Shown piece by piece: positions 28,101 to 37,936 of a stretch of 64,000 nt of DNA. Location: contig NZ_PIZM01000001.1 in NCBI RefSeq assembly GCF_002835465.1, positions 248,001 through 312,000 of the forward strand. Direction: 5' to 3'. This stretch comes from Psychromonas sp. psych-6C06 (GTDB lineage Bacteria; Pseudomonadota; Gammaproteobacteria; Enterobacterales; Psychromonadaceae). The first letter of the stretch is position 1, and every line of letters begins with the position of its first letter. The translations under genes and the position numbers were made by a program. The notes beneath the pieces were generated by a model that saw nothing but the letters and a program-made list of their open reading frames with translations, ran no database searches and was not told the origin of the DNA.

Positions 28101-31100
28101 ATGAAACATATCATCGCATTTTTTAAAAATAGAATTGTTATCTCCTTAATTGGATTGATTATCCTGTCACTACTGGTGTGGTTTATCGGGCCCGGCATAA
28201 AATTTGGTGATCAAAATACCGCCTTTTTAGCCTCTGAAAGCACGCGTTTGATTGTCATCTTAATTATGTCGCTATTATGGGGCATCAATAACCTGCGTAT
28301 CCAGCTTCAAGAAAAGAACAACAACAGTAAATTGGTAAACGATTTACAGCAGGTTGATGATAACGCTGGCGATATTATTTCTGATCAAACATCAGAAGAG
28401 ATGTTGCAGATGAATGAGCGTTTTAGCCAAGCTTTAACGACTTTAAAAGGCTTAAATTTCAGCGGTAAAAATTCCAAAGCTGCTCTCTATGAATTGCCAT
28501 GGTACATTATTATTGGCCCTCCTGGCTCGGGTAAAACGACAGCATTGGTAAACTCTAGTTTAGATTTCCCGCTTGCTGATCAGTTTGGTAAAGGGGCGTT
28601 ACAAGGTGTCGGTGGAACGCGTAATTGTGATTGGTGGTTTACCAATAATGCCGTGTTGATTGATACGGCTGGTCGTTACACTACACAAGATAGTCACAAA
28701 GTCATCGATAGCTCTGCATGGGAAGGTTTTTTAACTCTATTGAAAAAACATCGCCGCAGAAGACCGATTAATGGTGCGATTGTTGCTATAAGTTTACAAG
28801 AACTGTTAACGCAAACGGAAGAAGAGCGTGTTAAGCACGCGAAGACTATCCGCTTACGCATTGATGAATTAATGGAGAAATTAGAAGTTCGCTTCCCTGT
28901 TTATTTAATGTTTACCAAGTGTGACTTAGTGTCTGGTTTTACAGAGTTTTTTGAAGATCTTGGTAAAGAGGAACGTGAGCAAATTTTGGGTATTTCCTTA
29001 CCCGATGCACCAGAAGCGTCTCAGGCACCTGATTTTGCAACTATTAGTAGCGAATATAAAAATATCGTTAAACGTCTTTACGAACGCGTTTTATCGCGCT
29101 TGCACAATGAACGTGATGTGAAGCGTCGAAGCGCTATTCAAGGTTTCCCACAGCAGATGGAAAGTCTACAAGACACCATTGATAGTTTCTTACAGCAAAC
29201 CTTTGTACAAAACCGCTTTAAGCTTCAACCCTATTTACGTGGTGTTTACTTTACTAGTGGAACGCAGGATGGAACGCCGATCGATCGCTTAATGGCATCG
29301 GTTTCAGCTAACTTTGGCTTTAACAGCGTTAATAGTAATAGTCCTTTACAGCAAGGTAAAAGTTACTTTTTAGGAAAAATGTTTAAGGATGTTATTTTTC
29401 CAGAAGCTGAATTAGTCGGGACAAACCCCTTTTATGAGCGACTATTAAAATGGACGCAACGTTTTGCTTATACGGCATTAGTTGGTGTCTCTGTTACGCT
29501 GATTGCATTTTGGACTGGGGCGTTTTCTCAACATGAAAACAATACTCAAGCGGTACAAAATTATTTAGCCGAGTATCAAGGCTATATCGAAACGCAAAGT
29601 AGATACAATAACGATATACGTGCAACGTTGCCGGCACTTAATGCATTAGCTAAAGCTAGTATTGTCTTTGACCAAGAGCAACAGCCTTGGGTTAAAAGTT
29701 TAGGTATGTATGATGACAGTGTGAATGATGCTGCCGATGAAGCTTATTTAAACCACCTTAAATTGGTTTTCTATCCGCAACTTATTAAATATATTGAGAC
29801 ACATCTTAATAGCAATACCATTGATGAAAATTTGTATAACGCCTTTAGAACCTATGTCATGTTTAATAAACTTGAACATATGGATAAGGCGCTAGTTCAG
29901 GAGTGGTTCATTGAAAAATGGGAAGTTGCTTTCGCACAAAACAGTGACGATAAACAAGCACTACTTGCACATCTTGCTGTGTTCCTCAATACAGATTTAC
30001 AACCTGCTGTATTAAATAATCAAGTGTTGACCTCAACACGTCAACGTTTATTACGTATGCCAATTGAGCAACGTATCTATCAACGCATAAAGTCTCGACC
30101 AGAGTTCTCACAAAAAGTGAATATGCTTAACGAAATGGGCGGCGCTGTCCGGGATACCTATTTAGTTAATCCAGCCATGCAACAGGCATTAATTATCCCT
30201 GTTTTGTACACCAAAGGTAGCTATGATCAAATCGACTTTTCAGAAGATTCTGAGTTGATTGTAAGCATCGCTAAAGAAAAGTGGCTATTACATGATGAAT
30301 CAAAAAATGAAGTTAACTTTGTTAGTGATGATTTAAAAAGTATCAGTAAAAAAGTGAAGAAGCTTTACCTAACCGATTACAATAAGCAGTGGCAGAATAT
30401 TTACAATGCGATGAATGTAAAAACGGTCAGTAACTTGATGCAAGCCAATAATGTGATGACCAGTTTTGCCGATCCTATTTATTCGCCTATTGTTGCTATT
30501 TTGAACGTGACCTCCTTTAATACCGAGCTCTCTAGTCAAATGGCAGCTAATATTGCTGACGATAATACAAAGGGAGCAAAAGGTGAGATCGCTAAGTTTG
30601 CAGCGAGTAAAGTGCAATGGACAAGTGTTGATAAAAAATATCGTGATATCAATGTTTTGCTGAGAGAGTCTAAAAAGCAGCCTCCACCAATTAATACTGC
30701 TCTGATGAAAATCTCGCAGGTGCAGGAGATGTTAAACTCTATCAGTTTAGCGCCAGATCCAAATAAAAAAGCTTTTGATTTAGCGCGTGCTCGTTACCAA
30801 AGTGGTGCCAATAATGCGATCACTTCGCTCAACTCCTACGCGAAAAACACCCCAGAGCCTGTCAAACGTTGGTTAAGAACATTAGCCGATGAAGCATGGC
30901 GTATTGTATTGCGCTCAGCGCATCAGCATGTGAATACTGAGTGGCGTAATACCGTATACCAGCCTTATCTAGACAGTATAGCCGGACGTTATCCTATTGT
31001 TGCCAATGCGAGCAGCGACATCGCACTGTTTGATTTTGTTGAGTTTTTCAAACCCGGTGGGAATATTGATTCATTCTATCAAGGTTACATTAAACCTTTT

Positions 31101-31637
31101 ATCACCACACGAGGTGGGTGGAGAAACAAAAGTGTTGATAAGCATAGCCTTGGGTTATCTTCAAGAACACTCGCTCAGGTAAAACGAGCGCTAGAAATTA
31201 AGAGTGTATTCTTCCGAAAAAATCCAGAAGTACCCAGTTTAGCCTTTAACTTAAAACCTAACTCAATGCCTAAGAACAATGTACGTTTTATGCTTGAAGT
31301 TGGTGATAATCGTTTAAGGTATAGCCATGGCCCTAAATTTTGGAAAAATCTAACATGGATGGCGGATGGTGAGCAAAATCGTGTTCGCATTGTGTTTGAA
31401 GATCTCGATGAACAGGAGCACAGCAAAACCTTCCATGGTCCTTGGGCTTGGTTTAAGTTATTAAAAGAATCAAAAGTAACCAAGACCTCTGCAAAGAGCA
31501 CTTATATCGTGACTTTTGCTATTGCTAATGGCAGTGACGATAGCCACAAAGTTTCTTACCGAATCCAAGCAAAAAGTGTTAAGAATCCTTTTGAGAAGAA
31601 ACTGTTGAGTAAATTTAGATGTCCAGAGGGAATCTGA
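28101..31637 (+). CDS. tssM: T6SS membrane complex protein TssM (IcmF)
   Basis: TssM spans the envelope and binds TssJ at its periplasmic tip. At 1178 residues it is of full length. Two N-terminal membrane segments (about 10-28 and 42-60), a cytoplasmic NTPase-like domain with Walker A GPPGSGKTT (about 138-146) and DTAGRYT (about 187), then a third membrane segment (about 453-475, LVGVSVTLIAFWTGAF) and a large periplasmic part. The intact Walker A separates it from TssM variants that have lost it. It overlaps tagF by TGATG. Confidence 0.96.
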   Translation: MKHIIAFFKNRIVISLIGLIILSLLVWFIGPGIKFGDQNTAFLASESTRLIVILIMSLLWGINNLRIQLQEKNNNSKLVNDLQQVDDNAGDIISDQTSEEMLQMNERFSQALTTLKGLNFSGKNSKAALYELPWYIIIGPPGSGKTTALVNSSLDFPLADQFGKGALQGVGGTRNCDWWFTNNAVLIDTAGRYTTQDSHKVIDSSAWEGFLTLLKKHRRRRPINGAIVAISLQELLTQTEEERVKHAKTIRLRIDELMEKLEVRFPVYLMFTKCDLVSGFTEFFEDLGKEEREQILGISLPDAPEASQAPDFATISSEYKNIVKRLYERVLSRLHNERDVKRRSAIQGFPQQMESLQDTIDSFLQQTFVQNRFKLQPYLRGVYFTSGTQDGTPIDRLMASVSANFGFNSVNSNSPLQQGKSYFLGKMFKDVIFPEAELVGTNPFYERLLKWTQRFAYTALVGVSVTLIAFWTGAFSQHENNTQAVQNYLAEYQGYIETQSRYNNDIRATLPALNALAKASIVFDQEQQPWVKSLGMYDDSVNDAADEAYLNHLKLVFYPQLIKYIETHLNSNTIDENLYNAFRTYVMFNKLEHMDKALVQEWFIEKWEVAFAQNSDDKQALLAHLAVFLNTDLQPAVLNNQVLTSTRQRLLRMPIEQRIYQRIKSRPEFSQKVNMLNEMGGAVRDTYLVNPAMQQALIIPVLYTKGSYDQIDFSEDSELIVSIAKEKWLLHDESKNEVNFVSDDLKSISKKVKKLYLTDYNKQWQNIYNAMNVKTVSNLMQANNVMTSFADPIYSPIVAILNVTSFNTELSSQMAANIADDNTKGAKGEIAKFAASKVQWTSVDKKYRDINVLLRESKKQPPPINTALMKISQVQEMLNSISLAPDPNKKAFDLARARYQSGANNAITSLNSYAKNTPEPVKRWLRTLADEAWRIVLRSAHQHVNTEWRNTVYQPYLDSIAGRYPIVANASSDIALFDFVEFFKPGGNIDSFYQGYIKPFITTRGGWRNKSVDKHSLGLSSRTLAQVKRALEIKSVFFRKNPEVPSLAFNLKPNSMPKNNVRFMLEVGDNRLRYSHGPKFWKNLTWMADGEQNRVRIVFEDLDEQEHSKTFHGPWAWFKLLKESKVTKTSAKSTYIVTFAIANGSDDSHKVSYRIQAKSVKNPFEKKLLSKFRCPEGI

Positions 31638-32362
31638 TGAATATGCAACAACCTCTAGGTTTATACGGAAAACTCCCTAATTACGGTGATTTTATTCACC
31701 GTAATTTACCGGCAAAGTTTATAAATGTTTGGGATGACTGGTTACAACAGTTTGTTAGTGGCTCGCAAACACAGATGGGTGAACAGTGGCTTGATGTTTA
31801 CCTCACTAGCCCTATTTGGCGATTTGTTTTATCTGCAGGCATTATTGATGAACAACATTGGGCGGGTATTGTGCTACCCAGTGTTGATCAAGTGGGTCGA
31901 TATTACCCATTCTCGATTGCCATCCCATTACCTTCTTCGGTAAACCCTTTTGAGTTTATCTCGACTAATGGGCAATGGTTTGAACAGATAGAAGAGCTTG
32001 CTTTACGTGCTTTAGATGGACAGATTAATCTTGATGAATTAAGTGAGATGTCCGAACATCAAAAGTCACTTTTTCCGATGTCTTATCGAAAAACAGGTCA
32101 ACAACTGCAGGGTAACTGTAGCCAGCAAATTAACTTTCAATTTGCAGAAGAGCTACCAATAAATGCTTATGCCCATCTACTAGACAGCTTATTAACGGCG
32201 AATCGTGCTGCTTATAGTGTTTGGTCGACAAGTGGCTCAGAAAAAATATCCCCTTGCTTAGTCAGTACCCTAGGGATGCCATTGAGTAGCCAAATACCTG
32301 CCATGATGGATGGTCAATGGTCGCATTGGGGTTGGACTCAACCTTACACTGCCAATGAATAA
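31637..32362 (+). CDS. tagF: T6SS negative regulator TagF
   Basis: TagF (DUF2094) restrains T6SS, acting on Fha/TagH by a phosphorylation-independent route in Pseudomonas and Agrobacterium. The family signature GLYGKLPNYGDFIHRNLP opens the protein, followed by WAGIVLPSVDQVGRYYPF. The ATG at 31637 overlaps the tssM stop (TGATG) behind AGGGAATC, preferred to a start at 31619 inside tssM. Confidence 0.92.
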   Translation: MNMQQPLGLYGKLPNYGDFIHRNLPAKFINVWDDWLQQFVSGSQTQMGEQWLDVYLTSPIWRFVLSAGIIDEQHWAGIVLPSVDQVGRYYPFSIAIPLPSSVNPFEFISTNGQWFEQIEELALRALDGQINLDELSEMSEHQKSLFPMSYRKTGQQLQGNCSQQINFQFAEELPINAYAHLLDSLLTANRAAYSVWSTSGSEKISPCLVSTLGMPLSSQIPAMMDGQWSHWGWTQPYTANE

Positions 32363-32376
32363 ATGGATTTAGAATC

Positions 32377-33132
32377 ATGAATGACATAACGATTAGACGC
32401 CCTTTAACTTGGGTAAGTGAAGGGGCAACTGATGTTGGCACGGTAAGACCACTCAACGAAGATTCCTTTTTAATGCAACCCGATATGGGGCTGTGGACCG
32501 TCGCAGATGGCATGGGTGGCCATGATGGCGGTAGCGTTGCTAGCCAAATGATTGTTGAAAAATTACAACAGCTACAGCCTCAAAATCATCTTAATGACAT
32601 TGTTGACACAATTGAAAATAGCATCATAGAAGTCAATGATCGCTTACTTGCATACTCTCGTGAGCAGCTTAATGGTCGTACTATTGGCAGCACTGTAGTG
32701 TCATTATTGATTAAAGGTAACGTTGGTGTGTGTATGTGGGCGGGAGATTCACGTTTATACCGTTTTCGTCATAACCAGCTAACCCAAATTAGTACTGACC
32801 ATAGCCATGTGGCTGAACTTATTAAACAGGGTGTTATTTCAGAGGCTGAAGCTGAAACGCATCCTGAACGTAATGTGATCACTCGCGCAGTAGGGACCTC
32901 TGAGAAAATCGATGTTGATATCGATGTCTTTGAGCTTAATGTCGGTGATCAGTTTTTGCTTTGCAGTGACGGGCTTTATAATGCCGTTAATGATGTCGAT
33001 ATTTGTGCTTGTTTAAACCTCAATAGCCCAGCAGAATCGGTTGATAAACTGATACAAACGGCATTAACCAACAAGGCATCAGACAATGTTTCGGTTGTCT
33101 TGGTCAAAGGGATGTACCAAAGTGCAGAATAA
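32377..33132 (+). CDS. pppA: T6SS PP2C phosphatase PppA
   Basis: PppA removes the phosphate placed by PpkA. It has the metal-binding PP2C motifs: NEDSFL, VADGMGGHDGG, GDSRLYRFR, SDGLYNAV and SDNVSVVLV, in order, with a normal length of 251 residues. No membrane segment. It sits directly before ppkA with a 24-base gap. Confidence 0.95.
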   Translation: MNDITIRRPLTWVSEGATDVGTVRPLNEDSFLMQPDMGLWTVADGMGGHDGGSVASQMIVEKLQQLQPQNHLNDIVDTIENSIIEVNDRLLAYSREQLNGRTIGSTVVSLLIKGNVGVCMWAGDSRLYRFRHNQLTQISTDHSHVAELIKQGVISEAEAETHPERNVITRAVGTSEKIDVDIDVFELNVGDQFLLCSDGLYNAVNDVDICACLNLNSPAESVDKLIQTALTNKASDNVSVVLVKGMYQSAE

Positions 33133-33156
33133 CAGTAATGGAGTAGCGGGATAGTC

Positions 33157-35946
33157 ATGTCTGAAAATGATTCGCAAAATAAGCACACTGGTGGTCAAAA
33201 TAAAAGTGTTGTACAGGATGATAATAAAACTGTTTTTCGTAAAAATACGACGCAACCTGGTGCTGTAAAATCAACCACTGTTGATGATCAAACGGTGATT
33301 GCTAATAATATAACTCAGCCGATAAGACCGAGAGTGCAACCCAGTGCTGATGATGCCACTCGTTTTCAAGCACCGTTAAAGGGTGATGTAACGGATGCGA
33401 CAAAAATACGTTCTTCATCTACCCAAGCGCCACTGCAAACTGAACGAGATGATGCAACACAATTTCGTCCTACAGCTTCACGCGACGATGCGACCCAGTT
33501 TCGTGCGCCTTTAGGTGATACCAGCAGTGAATCAGTAAGTGCTATCGACCTATTACTGAATACACCAGAAGCTGATATTCAAGCACCAACTAGTAAAATG
33601 CTAAAAGGGCGTTTTGTCCTTGAAGATGTATTGGGTGTTGGTGGTATGGGGATAGTTTATAAGGCAAAGGATCTGCTTCGTGTAGAAGCACACGATAGAG
33701 ACCCTTATGTTGCCATTAAAGTATTAAGTGAAGAGTTTAAAACACACCCCGAAGCGTTTATTTCATTGCAGCGTGAATCGAAAAAAGCACAACATATTGC
33801 CAATCAAAATACCGTAAAAGTATACGATTTCGACCGTGATGGTGATGTGGTTTTCATGACCATGGAATATATGATTGGTCAGCCGTTAGATGAAATGGTA
33901 AAGCAATACCATGCGACTGGGTTACCGCGTAACGAGACCTGGAATATTCTCCACGGCATGTGTGCCGCACTTATTCACGCACACAGCGAAAATATCGTTC
34001 ATTCAGATTTGAAGCCGGGTAACGTATTTGTTACCGACCAAGGTATTGCTAAGATTTTCGACTTTGGTATTGCGCGAGCCGTGGCAACCATTGACCGAAG
34101 TAATAACGAAAAAGATAAAACGGTATTTGATGCCGGCAATTTAGGTGCATTAACACCCGCTTACGCAAGTCGTGAAATGCTACTCGGACAAGTACCAGAC
34201 GTGCGCGATGATATCTACGCATTAGGTTGTATCGCTTATGAAATGTTAACTGGAGATCATCCTTTTACGCGTTTGCCTGCTGATGAAGCCTACAACAAAA
34301 AATTAAAACCAAAGCGTATTCAAGGTATTAAAAAGCGCCATTGGAAAGCAATTGAGGCTGCGCTTGCCTTTAAACGTGAAGATCGTATCGCTTCAGTTGA
34401 AGTCTTTTTCAAGCAGATAACAGAAAAGAAAAAAACCAATATGGCAGCTTGGTTATTGTTCCTTTCTGCAGTAGGGGCAAGTGGCTACGCCTACACAGAA
34501 TTAACGAAGGTAGAAGCACCAAAAATATCGCAAGAAGAGTTAATGAATCAGCTCGAATTTAAAGTGCGCTATGAATTACTGCAAGAGAATATTAATAAAT
34601 TGTTAGCCGATGCCAATTTTACAGAGCGATGGCAGTCGTCGCTGTGGGATGAGATGCAAACCGTAGAAAACCTCTTCCCAGAAACACCAACACCATGGTA
34701 TTTCGAGAAAAAAGCAATTATTTATCAGTTGTATATTGAACAGATTAATGGCGCTATTGAAGGTAAAAATATTGCCTTAGCAAATAACTTGATCAGTAAT
34801 GCAGCACGTTACAATGATGATTTGACGTTACTTGATGAATACAAATTAGCTATTGAGCAATTGGTTGCTGAGCAAGCCGCTAAGCAGCAGGCAAATAAAG
34901 CAAAAAATGCAGAGCTTGAAGAGGCTAATAGGTTAGCTGCCGCAGAAAAGAAACGAAAAGCGGCTGCTGCTTGGAAAGCGAAACAAGCTAAGTTAAAGGC
35001 GCAACAAAAAGTTTCATCACAAAAGAAACAGAATCTTGAGTCTTATAATGTTGCGATGAGCAATGTGGAACAGCAACTTACCTGTACACAACGATTGAAT
35101 ATGCGTGACTTTAAAATTGCCATTGAAAAGTTGCGCTCATTAGATTTTTCTCGTTACCAAAAATCAGAAACCAATATCATTAAAGATCTTGCTAGTTGTA
35201 TCTCAACGGTTGCAGAAACTCATCCTGATTCAGCGCGTGATGCTAAGCGTTATGCGATGTTATTATTCACCAATAACTCAACCATTGAAGGTATTGAAAT
35301 CAGTGATATTGATGGTTGTCAATTGTCCATTGCTGGCTTAGGTGCTCGTGGTTCTCGTGCCGTGTGTAAAGATGCCTTAAAAGCAGGGGGCACTGCGCCA
35401 ACGATGGTGGTTGTTCCTGCAGGCAGCAAAGTGAAGGCATTTGCGATTGGTAAATACGAAGTCACGGTTGGGGATTACAATCATTACTGTAAAAAAACCA
35501 AGGTGTGCTCTTCGCTAAGTAATGTGAGTAAACGCTTACCAAAAACTAACCTCAGTGTTGCGCAAATATCGGCTTATATAAAGTGGTTAAATAGTAATAC
35601 AGGTAAGAAATATCGTTTGCCGACACAAGCGGAATGGACATATGCCGCTAAAGCAAATACAGGAAAGCTTGATTCGAACCGGAACTGTAACATTAGTTCA
35701 CGTGGTATCGAAAAGGGTAAAGAGTTGATCAACACCACAACCGGCAAACAAAACAAGTGGGGATTAGTTAACTATGCGGGAAATGCACAGGAGTTAGTGT
35801 ATGCTTCTGGCCGAAAATTAATGGCCGTAGGAGGGTCTTATCAAACTTCTATGCATGAGTGTACTAGTGATACCGTTGAGCCCCACAGCGGAAAAGCTGA
35901 CCAATATACGGGATTCCGTTTAGCAAGAAATATCGTAGGTAGTTAA
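33157..35946 (+). CDS. ppkA: T6SS Ser/Thr kinase PpkA with FGE-sulfatase domain
   Basis: PpkA phosphorylates T6SS parts to start assembly. The first 120 residues hold six short threonine motifs: KTVFR (Thr25), DDQTVI (Thr46), DDATRF (Thr68), DATKI (Thr82) and DDATQF twice (Thr101, Thr113). The kinase domain (about 150-420) has a glycine loop LGVGGMGIVYKAK, Lys188, HSDLKPGN (282-289, HSD in place of HRD) and DFG (302-304); KTVF recurs at Thr322 in the activation segment. A membrane segment (about 429-446), a charged coiled coil (about 565-640) and a formylglycine-generating-enzyme-like domain (about 755-926) follow, the last probably periplasmic. Kinase-FGE fusions are known in T6SS; whether the FGE part is catalytic cannot be told. 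Confidence 0.94.
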   Translation: MSENDSQNKHTGGQNKSVVQDDNKTVFRKNTTQPGAVKSTTVDDQTVIANNITQPIRPRVQPSADDATRFQAPLKGDVTDATKIRSSSTQAPLQTERDDATQFRPTASRDDATQFRAPLGDTSSESVSAIDLLLNTPEADIQAPTSKMLKGRFVLEDVLGVGGMGIVYKAKDLLRVEAHDRDPYVAIKVLSEEFKTHPEAFISLQRESKKAQHIANQNTVKVYDFDRDGDVVFMTMEYMIGQPLDEMVKQYHATGLPRNETWNILHGMCAALIHAHSENIVHSDLKPGNVFVTDQGIAKIFDFGIARAVATIDRSNNEKDKTVFDAGNLGALTPAYASREMLLGQVPDVRDDIYALGCIAYEMLTGDHPFTRLPADEAYNKKLKPKRIQGIKKRHWKAIEAALAFKREDRIASVEVFFKQITEKKKTNMAAWLLFLSAVGASGYAYTELTKVEAPKISQEELMNQLEFKVRYELLQENINKLLADANFTERWQSSLWDEMQTVENLFPETPTPWYFEKKAIIYQLYIEQINGAIEGKNIALANNLISNAARYNDDLTLLDEYKLAIEQLVAEQAAKQQANKAKNAELEEANRLAAAEKKRKAAAAWKAKQAKLKAQQKVSSQKKQNLESYNVAMSNVEQQLTCTQRLNMRDFKIAIEKLRSLDFSRYQKSETNIIKDLASCISTVAETHPDSARDAKRYAMLLFTNNSTIEGIEISDIDGCQLSIAGLGARGSRAVCKDALKAGGTAPTMVVVPAGSKVKAFAIGKYEVTVGDYNHYCKKTKVCSSLSNVSKRLPKTNLSVAQISAYIKWLNSNTGKKYRLPTQAEWTYAAKANTGKLDSNRNCNISSRGIEKGKELINTTTGKQNKWGLVNYAGNAQELVYASGRKLMAVGGSYQTSMHECTSDTVEPHSGKADQYTGFRLARNIVGS

Positions 35947-35949
35947 TTT

Positions 35950-36207
35950 ATGAATATTACAGAGTGCTCACCACAACTGAGCGAGTTAGCTGATAAACAT
36001 GCTAACTATCAAATTTCATTTGAATCTTATCGTGCACAACGCAAGTTGTTATTAGATAGCTTAGATAAACAATACAATGGCGTAACTGCGACGGCCTCGG
36101 TGGTGCTTCCTGAGCCAGCCATGGAAGAGGAAGAAACACTTGACAAAACACAGCCCTATTTGGCATCAAAAATTGGAAAATGCATCAATTTTTTGAAACG
36201 TAATTAG
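35950..36207 (+). CDS. 85-residue protein between ppkA and exbB
   Basis: The gene starts four bases after ppkA and precedes the ExbB gene by 50 bases, so it belongs to the operon. The protein has a helical N-terminal half (ITECSPQLSELADKHANY), and the tail contains DKTQPYLASK, which resembles the threonine motifs of PpkA and TssL. No domain is recognised and no signal peptide is seen. I infer a link to the PpkA/TagH switch from position and from that motif. Confidence 0.55.
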   Translation: MNITECSPQLSELADKHANYQISFESYRAQRKLLLDSLDKQYNGVTATASVVLPEPAMEEEETLDKTQPYLASKIGKCINFLKRN

Positions 36208-36257
36208 TAACTTTTAAACACAACAATTTTAAACAACACAACAATAAAGGTATTTTT

Positions 36258-36875
36258 ATGGAAATCGTTAAATTATTTCAAGCGGGTGGCACGTTTATGT
36301 ATCCGATACTACTGGTATTAGGCATCGGTGTGGTGATCTCGATTGAACGTTTTATTTATTTAAGTAAAACGCAACGCTCAACAAACTCTCTATGGACTGA
36401 GCTTGTACCGATGCTTAAAGCACTCGATTTTCAACGCGCATTAAAATTAACAAGTAATAACAAAACGCCAATTGCAACGGTCCTTAATTACGGTTTTGCT
36501 CGTCACGAAGACAATAAAAGCCGTGAAGTGATTGAAGCTGCAATGGAAGAGGGCATTATGGATGAAATGCCTAAACTGACCAAACGTACGCATTATTTAG
36601 CAACCTTTGCTAATATCGCCACTTTACTTGGGCTACTTGGTACCATTATCGGTCTTATTCAAGCCTTCACCGCGGTTGCACAGGCTGATCCCGCTGAAAA
36701 AGCGGATCTACTCTCTGCCAGTATTTCGGTCGCGATGAACACCACGGCATTCGGTCTGATTGCCGCTATTCCTTTATTATTAACACACTCATACCTAGTG
36801 ACTAAAACAGCACACTTAGTTGATAACATTGAAAAATCTTCATTAAAAGCACTGAACTTAATGGTGCGAGATTAA
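36258..36875 (+). CDS. MotA/TolQ/ExbB proton-channel protein
   Basis: TolQ/ExbB proteins form the pentameric stator of proton-driven envelope machines. This 205-residue protein has three membrane segments (about 10-30, 120-145, 160-185), with the family block LATFANIATLLGLLGTIIGLI and the second block SISVAMNTTAFGLIAAIPLLL. AAAGG lies before the ATG. It is followed by two ExbD genes and an AgmX-like gene, the arrangement known from gliding (AglRQS) and AgmX clusters. A link to the T6SS is inferred from the shared operon. Confidence 0.9.
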   Translation: MEIVKLFQAGGTFMYPILLVLGIGVVISIERFIYLSKTQRSTNSLWTELVPMLKALDFQRALKLTSNNKTPIATVLNYGFARHEDNKSREVIEAAMEEGIMDEMPKLTKRTHYLATFANIATLLGLLGTIIGLIQAFTAVAQADPAEKADLLSASISVAMNTTAFGLIAAIPLLLTHSYLVTKTAHLVDNIEKSSLKALNLMVRD

Positions 36876-36879
36876 CAAT

Positions 36880-37413
36880 ATGAGAAGAAGAGGCTTTAAA
36901 ACCATCCAGCAAGCGGAAGAGCTTAATATCACCGCCTTTTTGAACTTAATGGTGATATTGGTTCCTTTTCTGCTTATCACAGCCGTGTTTTCACGTTTAA
37001 CGGTGCTGGAGCTTAACTTGCCAGCCCTTGATGCAAAGGGTGATAACTCTGAACAGATAAAATTACAGTTAGAGCTGGTGATCAGGGACGATAGATTTGA
37101 TATACAAGATGGTAATTTGGGCTTGATTAAATCGATTGAAAGAACAGGGACCGATAGTCAATGGAAACCATTTACAGATGCAATGATTGCAATAAAAACG
37201 CGTTTTCCAGATGAAAGTGGTATCTCACTTTTACTTGAACCAGATGTGGAATATAAAACCATGATAAAGGTAATGGATAAAGTACGCAGTGCCGATGTCG
37301 TTGCAGGTTTTGAAGTAGAAACGGTGGTGCTGTTTCCTGATATATCTATCGGAGATGCACAACCTTTAGCGTCCGTCGAAAGCAGCGCTAATCAAAGTAA
37401 TGGTGAAGAGTAG
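36880..37413 (+). CDS. ExbD/TolR-like protein without the channel Asp
   Basis: A 177-residue ExbD/TolR protein with one N-terminal membrane segment (NLMVILVPFLLITAVF) and a periplasmic domain. In this family the segment carries an aspartate needed for proton passage (FIDxM pattern in ExbD). Here the matching position reads FLNLM, with Asn22. The paralogue next door keeps the Asp. This protein may therefore be a partner rather than a proton carrier. It starts four bases after the exbB stop. Confidence 0.85.
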   Translation: MRRRGFKTIQQAEELNITAFLNLMVILVPFLLITAVFSRLTVLELNLPALDAKGDNSEQIKLQLELVIRDDRFDIQDGNLGLIKSIERTGTDSQWKPFTDAMIAIKTRFPDESGISLLLEPDVEYKTMIKVMDKVRSADVVAGFEVETVVLFPDISIGDAQPLASVESSANQSNGEE

Positions 37414-37418
37414 ATATA

Positions 37419-37931
37419 ATGAATAACGCTAAGTTATCAGGCCGTTCAAAACGTATGTCAAATTTTGAAGGTCTACATAAACACACTGGACTAAACCTTG
37501 TCTCATTAATGGATATATTTACCATACTGGTTTTCTTTTTATTGGTTAGCTCTGGCTCGCAACAATTACCTAATAGTAAAGATATTGCGCTACCTAGCTC
37601 AACTGCAGATAAGGTGCCACAAGAGACGTTAATTATCAGTATTACGGAAACTGAAATATTGGTTCAGGGACAAAAAGTTGCCGATATTGCACCATTGTTA
37701 GCAGACGATTTGCAAACCACACTCATTGCTGGCTTGCAAAAAGAGTTAATGTTCAGAGCAGATAATCGACTAACTACAGGTGATGATCAAACTGAAGGGC
37801 TAGCAGTGACAATTATGGGGGATGAGAATATTCCCTACCGTATACTGCGTAAAATATTAGCGACCTGTCGTCAAACCAACTATACCAAAATCGCATTTGC
37901 CGCAGTGCAAACGGCTAAGAGCAAAGGGTAA
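37419..37931 (+). CDS. ExbD/TolR-like protein with channel Asp
   Basis: A 170-residue ExbD/TolR protein. The membrane segment reads SLMDIFTILVFFLLV, with Asp32 at the proton-relay position, and a periplasmic domain follows (about 45-165). With the ExbB protein it should form the proton-driven unit. It lies five bases after the first ExbD gene and five before the AgmX-like gene. Confidence 0.9.
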   Translation: MNNAKLSGRSKRMSNFEGLHKHTGLNLVSLMDIFTILVFFLLVSSGSQQLPNSKDIALPSSTADKVPQETLIISITETEILVQGQKVADIAPLLADDLQTTLIAGLQKELMFRADNRLTTGDDQTEGLAVTIMGDENIPYRILRKILATCRQTNYTKIAFAAVQTAKSKG

Positions 37932-37936
37932 TATCT

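Noticed and set aside
31175-31501. 108-residue minus-strand ORF in tssM
   Set aside because: Shadow of tssM in a region of clear coding on the other strand.
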